DNA from: Vibrio cyclitrophicus
GTDB lineage: Bacteria > Pseudomonadota > Gammaproteobacteria > Enterobacterales > Vibrionaceae
DNA: 64,000 nt
Reading direction: 5' to 3'
Assembly: GCF_024347435.1 (NCBI RefSeq)
Contig: NZ_AP025481.1
Span: forward strand, 434,001 to 498,000
The position numbers and the translations under genes are program-made. Below the pieces are notes generated by a model. It was not told the DNA's origin. It saw only the letters and a list, made by a program, of their open reading frames with translations, and ran no database searches. Shown here piece by piece: positions 58,448 through 64,000 of the stretch (position 1 is the first letter of the stretch; each line of letters begins with the position of its first letter).

Positions 58448-58858
58448 CTATTTAGAAGCTTGGCTTGCTTGAGAGTCGTTGCTTTGCTGGAAGCCATTAT
58501 CCATCTGTGCTTCGTGACCCAATTGAGAATAGAAATAGGAAATGTCACGGATGTCCTGATCGGAAAGCGTGTCAGCTTGTTGCTGCATCAATATCGCCAG
58601 GCCGCTCGTTCTTTCTCTCGTTTGGTAATCTTTCAAAGAAGAAATGAGATATCCCACCTTTTGTCCACGAAGGTTAGGGTAGGGATCTTGTGTTGAGATA
58701 CCATCAGCACCATGACAGGTCATACATACCTTGGCTTTTTTCTTACCTAATTCGAACTGCTCATCATCGATTCCTGCATAAACTGGGTACGTTACGAGCG
58801 TCATTAAAACGGTGGAAAGTGCGGCTATGGAGTTAAACTTATGTTTATTCAAACTCAT
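58448..58858 (-). CDS. Small periplasmic cytochrome c (class I)
   Basis: 136 aa from ATG 58858 (MSLNKHKFNSIAALSTVLMTLVTYPVYA signal peptide), with AGGGAA upstream. A single heme motif CMTCHGADGIS, and the C-terminal ILMQQQADTLSDQDIRDISYFYSQL including the axial Met region. It resembles the c4/c5-type electron carriers. Located 66 nt upstream of ccoN on the same strand, so it is probably the electron donor to this oxidase. Confidence 0.88.
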   Translation of the reverse strand: MSLNKHKFNSIAALSTVLMTLVTYPVYAGIDDEQFELGKKKAKVCMTCHGADGISTQDPYPNLRGQKVGYLISSLKDYQTRERTSGLAILMQQQADTLSDQDIRDISYFYSQLGHEAQMDNGFQQSNDSQASQASK

Positions 58859-59334
58859 TACTGATTCCCTTGATTCTAAAGTTAACAAGCGTTTCGTGAT
58901 TATAGAACGGTGATATTTGGCTGCGACTACCTGACCTAAAGCGATTAAAAAATCGTAAAAACGAATTACGTTCGATTAAAGGTTATGCAGCGTTGCACAT
59001 TCTCGCTACTTGTTGAGCCATATTTATTAGTAATTTCGTATCTTAATACGTACTTACCTAATCGATTGGTTTACTTATCGAGCTTAAAAAGTAGAGTTTT
59101 AATCGCCATCGTTATGAAATGATACCTATCTTAATGGTAGCAATTCAGTCAATGTGCTTTAAATTCGGATGAGGAGCAAAGAGGGATAGATAACTTGTAA
59201 GTCAGGGTGAGATCGTGAGTGTTTCTTAGACAAAATTACGGTCGATTTGACGAGCACATTTAGTTATGACCATATGCTTCCTTTTTAGGGGGCTAATCAT
59301 GCACATTAACCACTTGAAAGAACACCGACCAACG
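58859..59334. other. Intergenic region upstream of the cytochrome/ccoNOP unit
   Basis: No gene seen. I looked for an FNR/ANR-type TTGAT-N4-ATCAA site and did not find a convincing one, so anaerobic control is not supported by the sequence read here. Confidence 0.45.
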
Positions 59335-60588
59335 TTAAGGTGCCGTTAAATTAGATACAGCGATGGTGTTCTTACCCGTGTTTTTAGCTTTATAGAGTGC
59401 CTCATCTGCATGGGAAAGTAATTGGTTTGAAAGGTCTTTGTGAAAGTGGTGTGTCGTATCAACACCTGTTAGGCCAAAGGAGCAAGTCGCGTGAAATTGA
59501 TAAGGCGGTAGTCCAAAAGTGTATCTGGATACTTGTTCTTTGATTGATTTTAGTCTTTGTACTACTTGTTCTTCCTCCTGCCCCGAAAACAGTATAACGA
59601 ATTCATCCCCACCGAACCGGGCAAAGCAATCCTCAGAGCCAATAAAACGTTGAGTTATAGTCGACACTGTCTTTAAAAGCTCATCACCACTCGAATGTCC
59701 ATATTGGTCGTTAACGGACTTGAAGTCGTCAATATCGAACATACATAAATGAAGTCGAGGCGCTCTATTAGCCGAAAAGGCTTCAAGGGCATCAGAATAC
59801 CGAACTTCAAAGTAACTGCGTGAAAACGCCTTCGTCAAATAGTCATACATCAAATGGCTATTTAACTGATTTCTTTCCTGATACAGCTCGTCGATATGAA
59901 GTACTAAAATCCATGCAATGCAAAAAGTGACGAGGAAAGATCCAATCCATGTCAGTGGTGGAAGGTCGATAACCTGAATTCCGGTTAGGGCATCCAAAAC
60001 CCCGGTTACTGCCCAAAAGATGGTTGTAAGTAAAAGCAGTAGCACTATGCCAACACGTTGATTTATCTTGCACTGATGTTGGTAAATTCGAGCCAGAATG
60101 AGAACGCAATATCCTAATAATAATATTGCCCCAGCTCCCCATAATTGAAAGAGTGGTCCAAAAGACAGCCCGGTATAGTAAGTGGACGTCGGGTAAAGCT
60201 CTTTAGCTAAGAAGTACTCGTTAGGAAATAAAGCGATCACTGCGAACAGAGTACAAATGGTGTAACAGCGCTTTAAGTAAACAGGAGCGTCATACTCAAA
60301 GAATGAAACGTAGAAATGTAAACCCAATACAACAGTGAACATTGCAGTAATAACCGTCACACGATTAGCAATATCAAGATAATCGAGGTTATCGCTACTG
60401 TTAATGAGAATAAAAAAGGCGGCCAGAAACACGCCGCTAACGAAAGCGAATAAAGAAAAAATTAGATAGTACTGTATTTTTTCTTCATGGCGAGAATGTA
60501 AATGGTGGTAAAGCACGTTAAAGAACAGACCCGCTATGAGGCTGATACTAGAAGCAACGATCAGGGGAACCGAGTACAGTGATACCAT
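59335..60588 (-). CDS. Membrane diguanylate cyclase (7TM-type sensor, GGDEF)
   Basis: 417 aa. Six to seven N-terminal helices (residues about 5-232), a linker helix, and a C-terminal GGDEF domain with FARFGGDEFVILF (GGDEF at 326-330), DIDDFKSVNDQYGHSSGDELL. The active site is complete. The inhibitory I-site RxxD is absent at the usual position (GSED precedes CFARF), so product inhibition may be weak. Makes c-di-GMP at the inner membrane, balancing the EAL enzyme elsewhere in the window. No adjacent partner. Confidence 0.92.
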   Translation of the reverse strand: MVSLYSVPLIVASSISLIAGLFFNVLYHHLHSRHEEKIQYYLIFSLFAFVSGVFLAAFFILINSSDNLDYLDIANRVTVITAMFTVVLGLHFYVSFFEYDAPVYLKRCYTICTLFAVIALFPNEYFLAKELYPTSTYYTGLSFGPLFQLWGAGAILLLGYCVLILARIYQHQCKINQRVGIVLLLLLTTIFWAVTGVLDALTGIQVIDLPPLTWIGSFLVTFCIAWILVLHIDELYQERNQLNSHLMYDYLTKAFSRSYFEVRYSDALEAFSANRAPRLHLCMFDIDDFKSVNDQYGHSSGDELLKTVSTITQRFIGSEDCFARFGGDEFVILFSGQEEEQVVQRLKSIKEQVSRYTFGLPPYQFHATCSFGLTGVDTTHHFHKDLSNQLLSHADEALYKAKNTGKNTIAVSNLTAP

Positions 60589-61167
60589 TATTTTCCTGTA
60601 ATATTGACAGCGATGTTTGAGAGGTAATAAGAATCGTTATCTGGCTAATCATGGCCTCGTCGTGGAGACGTTTATTTATTACGTGAATAGATGCGATCTA
60701 TATAATGGAAATTATCAACTATTTCTTTTAAAAACAAGTTTCCAGTGCTTCATTAGAGTTAAAATCACTACCAACAAAAACCTAGAACTAGGTTAGCTAT
60801 CGAATGGTGTAGAGTTCATTGTTGCAAAGCTCGCGGTTACAGACAAATAGTGTTTAACATCAAGTGAGTGGATACCGCTTACTCAAGCCGAGTGTAGTTC
60901 GCTTTACCTCATTCAGCGATAATGATGCCTAATTGGGCCTGTGACAGTTTACCGCTCATACGACATGTTGTTGCCCATCATAAAACCGATCAATGATACT
61001 AAGTCGGCTTGATATGACAGTTTCTAAACCCCAGCAAATTATCAGTTAAAGGGGGAGACGACTTCCCTCGGCTTGTCACCCCTAACGGCTGCCTTTGGGT
61101 GTATGTATGGCTCAAAATATGGCATCCTCAAGCCTATCATTTAAAAAGGACACACGGACCGTCGGAT
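60589..61167. other. Intergenic region between the GGDEF gene and the GNAT-nitrilase
   Basis: About 580 bp. No convincing gene. GGGGGAGACGACTTCCCTC near 61050 could be a weak structured element, without a known match. Promoters for both divergent genes lie here. Confidence 0.4.
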
Positions 61168-62706
61168 ATGGATACCAACTCGCATCAACTCTCTTTACGC
61201 ACTATTGAGCCATCGGATTACACCGAATTGGCGGCATTAATGAATCTCGTGTTCCCCGATGTGGGAGGTGCATGGCCCCGCTTGACTATCTTGGATCTAA
61301 TCCATCAGTTTCCTGATGGTCAAATTTGTATTGAAGATAACGGCAAGATCATCGGCGCGGCTTTGACGATAAAAGTGAACTACAACCGCTTCTCACTGCC
61401 TCACCTTTACACGGACATCATCACGGAAAATAACGTGATTCAGAATCAAGTGACAGGCGATGCCATGTATGGCTTGGATGTTTTTGTACACCCTGATTAT
61501 AGAGGCCTCCGTTTAGGTCGCCGTTTGTATAATGCCCGCAAAGAACTGTGCCGGAGCAAAAACTTCAAAGCGATATTGGCAGGGGGGCGCATCCCTCTTT
61601 ACCACGAGCATGCAGATGACCTGAGTGTTGCGGAATACATCGACAAGGTAAAACGTCGCGAACTGCATGATCCTATTTTGTCGTTTCAGTTGGCCAACGA
61701 CTTCGATGTCAAACGAATCATGCGCGGTTACCTGCCTGAAGACGATGCGTCTAAAGGGTATGCAACGCTTCTGGAGTGGGACAACTTTTTTTATGAGGAA
61801 GACATTCAATCGGTGCACGATGTCGAGAAAAACCTGATCCGTATTGGCGTAGTGCAATGGCAAATGCGTGCCATGAACGATTTAGAAGATCTGCTCGATC
61901 AAGCGGAGTTCTTTATTTCCTCTCTGGCCAACTATCAAGCTGACTTTGCACTTTTCCCTGAGTTTTTTAACGCGCCGCTGATGGGGCTAAAAAAGGAACA
62001 AAACTCTGTTGAGGCGATCCGTTTTCTTGCTAGTTTCACTGAAGAGATTAAATCACGCTTTTCCCAATTGGCCGTTACTTACAACATCAATATCATCGCC
62101 GGTAGCATGCCGATTATTGAAGAGGATGGGAAACTGTATAACGTCGCTTACCTATTGCAGCGTGACGGGAGCATTAACGCTCAGTACAAAATACACATCA
62201 CGCCTCATGAGCAAAAGGATTGGGTGATTGATGGGGGCGACAAGGTACAAGTATTTGATACGGACGCAGGTAAAGTGGGAATACTCATTTGTTACGACAG
62301 TGAGTTTCCGGAGTTGGGTCGAATGATGGCAGAGCAAGGAGCACAAATTGTGTTTGTGCCATTTTGGACCGATACCAAAAATGGCTATCAGCGCGTTCGT
62401 ATTTGCTCTCAAGCGCGAGCTATTGAGAATGAGTGTTACGTGGCGATTGGTGGCAGTGTGGGCAATCTCCCACGTGTCGATAATGTCGATATTCAATATG
62501 CGCAGTCAGCGGTGTTCTCACCCTCAGATATTTATTTCCCGCACGATGCCACGTTGACGGAAGCCAGTGCCAATACCGAAATGATCATTTTTGCGGATGT
62601 CGATTTAACCAAGCTTAAGCAGCTCAATATGGAAGGTTCGGTCACCAACTTACGACACCGTAGACTTGACTTGTACGGAGGCTTTACCAAAAACAACAAG
62701 TCTTAA
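61168..62706 (+). CDS. GNAT acetyltransferase-nitrilase fusion protein
   Basis: 512 aa from ATG 61168 (MDTNSHQLSLRTIEPSDY). The N-terminal 220 residues form a GNAT domain (YGLDVFVHPDYRGLRLGRRLYNARK; the acetyl-CoA loop is close to R-G-x-x-x-G). From about residue 228 comes a carbon-nitrogen hydrolase: catalytic E265 (ALFPEFFNAP), K341 (YKIHITPHE) and C375 (GILICYDSEFPE). Both domains look complete, so it probably acylates and then hydrolyses, or regulates, an amide substrate. This fusion is known in several bacteria; the natural substrate is not known to me. Confidence 0.9.
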   Translation: MDTNSHQLSLRTIEPSDYTELAALMNLVFPDVGGAWPRLTILDLIHQFPDGQICIEDNGKIIGAALTIKVNYNRFSLPHLYTDIITENNVIQNQVTGDAMYGLDVFVHPDYRGLRLGRRLYNARKELCRSKNFKAILAGGRIPLYHEHADDLSVAEYIDKVKRRELHDPILSFQLANDFDVKRIMRGYLPEDDASKGYATLLEWDNFFYEEDIQSVHDVEKNLIRIGVVQWQMRAMNDLEDLLDQAEFFISSLANYQADFALFPEFFNAPLMGLKKEQNSVEAIRFLASFTEEIKSRFSQLAVTYNINIIAGSMPIIEEDGKLYNVAYLLQRDGSINAQYKIHITPHEQKDWVIDGGDKVQVFDTDAGKVGILICYDSEFPELGRMMAEQGAQIVFVPFWTDTKNGYQRVRICSQARAIENECYVAIGGSVGNLPRVDNVDIQYAQSAVFSPSDIYFPHDATLTEASANTEMIIFADVDLTKLKQLNMEGSVTNLRHRRLDLYGGFTKNNKS

Positions 62707-63209
62707 TAAGGCGGAGAATGTTGATATTGGGTGTTGCGAGTGACTGAGGGGAGGCTACATTGCGTTGACTGTACTATCGATAATTCACTTGAGTTGTTCA
62801 TTTCACCTATCGTCTATTTGCTACCTTATTAGAGGGGGTTGTTACGCTTTGAAGTGGCACCGTCAATGTGTAGATTGATGCGCAACATACGGCAATGATG
62901 TACGCCGTGATAACCTAGGTATCAATTTATAAACCTATCTAGAGTGTCGCTATTACATTAGATCTAAAGTGCTAAGCGCAGAGCAAAAGCGCTGCATGAT
63001 GAATATAGCCATGCTAGAGGCTGTATTGAGTGCTTTTACTTAGGTGGTAAAAAATAGGCATTCATACGGTCTCCCTGACTTATAAATTAGGTGGCAGTGA
63101 GGTGATTAAGTCGAAAGCTATATGATTGAAAATTAGACAATCACTAGTTAAGTCAAATGGTCAATTTGGTCTAGACTCAATTTAGTGACTTTTTAAAATG
63201 GAGTTTAAA
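62707..63209. other. Intergenic region with no visible gene
   Basis: About 500 bp. I see no gene or recognisable RNA. GGAG at 63200-63203 is the ribosome binding site of the next gene. Confidence 0.4.
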
Positions 63210-63665
63210 ATGAGAACTGTATTTCTGTTTATAATTTTTCTTTTTTCGTTTTCTAATCTTGCCGCCTCTGAACTCACTGTGTTTGATCACTTAGGGCAAA
63301 AGCATAAGTTAAGTACGGAGCAGCTTTTATCTTTGCCTCAAAAAGAAATCGAGACTTCGCTTCCTTGGGTTGATGGACTGTCGGTATACAGTGGAGTGAC
63401 GTTGCAGACTGTTCTTGAAACGCTAGATAAGCCAATCCCCTCTCAAGTAACATTTGTGGCGTTAAATGACTACAAGATTGCCGTGCCCAAAGAAGATTTC
63501 TTGGACTATCAACCAATTATCGCGATCAAGCAAAATGGAAAGCTTATGTCGGTAAGAGATAAAGGCCCTTACTGGTTGGTTTATCCATTATCTTCGAACC
63601 CAGAGATCGATAGTACGGATTTCCATGCAAAGATGATTTGGCAGATAAGAGATATTCACCTTTAG
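63210..63665 (+). CDS. Periplasmic molybdopterin-binding (SUOX-like) domain protein
   Basis: 151 aa from ATG 63210 with GGAG 7 nt upstream. Signal peptide (MRTVFLFIIFLFSFSNLAAS) and a short sulfite-oxidase-type fold: ELTVFDHLGQKHKLSTEQLLSLPQ, VYSGVTLQTVLE, KQNGKLMSVRDKGPYWLVYPL. The cofactor-binding cysteine of real oxidases is not seen, so it may be a sensory ligand-binding relative. Only 10 nt before the next gene, hence an operon with the following sensor-like protein. Confidence 0.78.
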   Translation: MRTVFLFIIFLFSFSNLAASELTVFDHLGQKHKLSTEQLLSLPQKEIETSLPWVDGLSVYSGVTLQTVLETLDKPIPSQVTFVALNDYKIAVPKEDFLDYQPIIAIKQNGKLMSVRDKGPYWLVYPLSSNPEIDSTDFHAKMIWQIRDIHL

Positions 63666-63675
63666 AGGAGCGATT

Positions 63676-64000
63676 ATGAAAAAGCTGTTGTCTTTGGCTG
63701 TCGTGAAAGTCGTTGTGTTGTCTTTAGCGGTAGCCGTTCTTACTATCAATATCTATAGTGTTACTCGGATAAATGATATCAACAAGAGTTTTTCTAATCG
63801 GCAAAATGAAGCTACATGGTTTGTTTTTCAATTAGTAAAGGAATACGCCAACTTTTTGATGATCAGCCAATCTGATAAAATTGATTACGAAAAGTTGTGG
63901 CTCGCTTATGATATCACTTGGAGCCGGTTTGATATTTTAATCAACAGTACAGAATCTTCGAATTTCATTAAATCCGCTAACTTTAAGCCATACTTTACGA
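63676..64000 (+). CDS. Membrane sensor-like protein, N-terminal part (cut by window end)
   Basis: First 108 residues, open to the window end. MKKLLSLAVVKVVVLSLAVAVLTINIYSV is a transmembrane helix, followed by a periplasmic helical sensor region (RINDINKSFSNRQNEATWFVFQLVKEYANFL). Such N-termini are typical of histidine kinases or GGDEF/EAL proteins; the effector domain lies outside the window. GAGGAG precedes the ATG. Together with the periplasmic SUOX-like protein it likely forms a two-component sensing unit. Confidence 0.7.
   Translation, partial: MKKLLSLAVVKVVVLSLAVAVLTINIYSVTRINDINKSFSNRQNEATWFVFQLVKEYANFLMISQSDKIDYEKLWLAYDITWSRFDILINSTESSNFIKSANFKPYFT

Noticed and set aside
58859..59334. 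FNR-type operator upstream of the oxidase genes
   Set aside because: No TTGAT-N4-ATCAA match was found on reading the segment.

Overview
The window looks like a Vibrionaceae chromosome segment, most likely Vibrio. The evidence is Vibrio-repeat-type attC sites, a ribose operon bordered by CGAAACGTTTCG operators, yejABEF, ccoNO and an extra F-type ATP synthase operon in the atpI-B-E-F-H-A-G-D-C order. I assign the genus from gene content and protein recall, not from a search.

Region 1 (about 1-9,990) is part of a chromosomal integron cassette array. The integrase is not in the window. Cassettes encode a DUF6988-like protein, a membrane-anchored unknown, a DUF4262 protein, an EVE-HNH (modification-dependent restriction) protein, a GIY-YIG-like protein, several small secreted unknowns, a reverse-oriented DUF4870-like membrane protein and an RDD membrane protein. 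Several attC sites carry an IS1111-type (IS110 family) element or its relics. One 1,233 bp copy (3036-4268) has both ends, with the 3 nt / 7 nt asymmetric subterminal repeats of that group, and sits exactly before an attC core. Its 3' noncoding part contains sequences matching both sides of the attC target, as expected of a guide (seek/bridge) RNA. Its transposase is broken.

Region 2 (10,000-16,300) holds DoxX, a CHASE3 hybrid histidine kinase with receiver and Hpt domains, a CSS-type EAL phosphodiesterase, a membrane protein and an LprI-like protein. Region 3 (16,400-22,850) is rbsDACBKR, all on the minus strand, with two near-perfect RbsR palindromes upstream. Region 4 (22,900-31,540) has a stand-alone winged-helix regulator, an endonuclease/exonuclease/phosphatase-fold protein, the yejABEF peptide importer and an S4 RNA-binding protein with a lysine-rich tail.

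Region 5 (31,580-41,700) is an additional F1Fo ATP synthase operon on the minus strand that is doubly broken. atpG has a frameshift at an A8 tract. atpB is split by a 3.2 kb ISAs1-family element, whose own transposase gene is interrupted by a group II intron encoding a reverse transcriptase/maturase. Exact reconstruction works at both levels: a 10 bp target duplication for the IS and an in-frame 376 aa transposase after intron removal.

Region 6 (42,480-53,160) is a co-oriented catabolic-looking cluster behind a divergent LysR regulator: RidA, aldehyde dehydrogenase, an atypical M19 'dipeptidase' lacking canonical metal ligands, a divergent BCCT transporter, a 4-nt-overlapping pair of poorly characterised genes (593/616 aa unknown plus a DUF3726 protein) and a proline-iminopeptidase-like hydrolase. 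Its substrate is unknown to me, and it is the best candidate here for an undescribed pathway. A riboswitch-like (GEMM-resembling) sequence precedes the unknown pair.

Region 7 (53,300-64,000) has two small conserved-looking ORFs and an accessory cbb3 oxidase operon (cytochrome c, ccoN, ccoO, and a CcoP fused to a triheme dehydrogenase-type cytochrome, five CxxCH in all). It continues with a GGDEF cyclase, a GNAT-nitrilase fusion, and a periplasmic molybdopterin-binding-like protein followed by a sensor-like protein cut by the window end.
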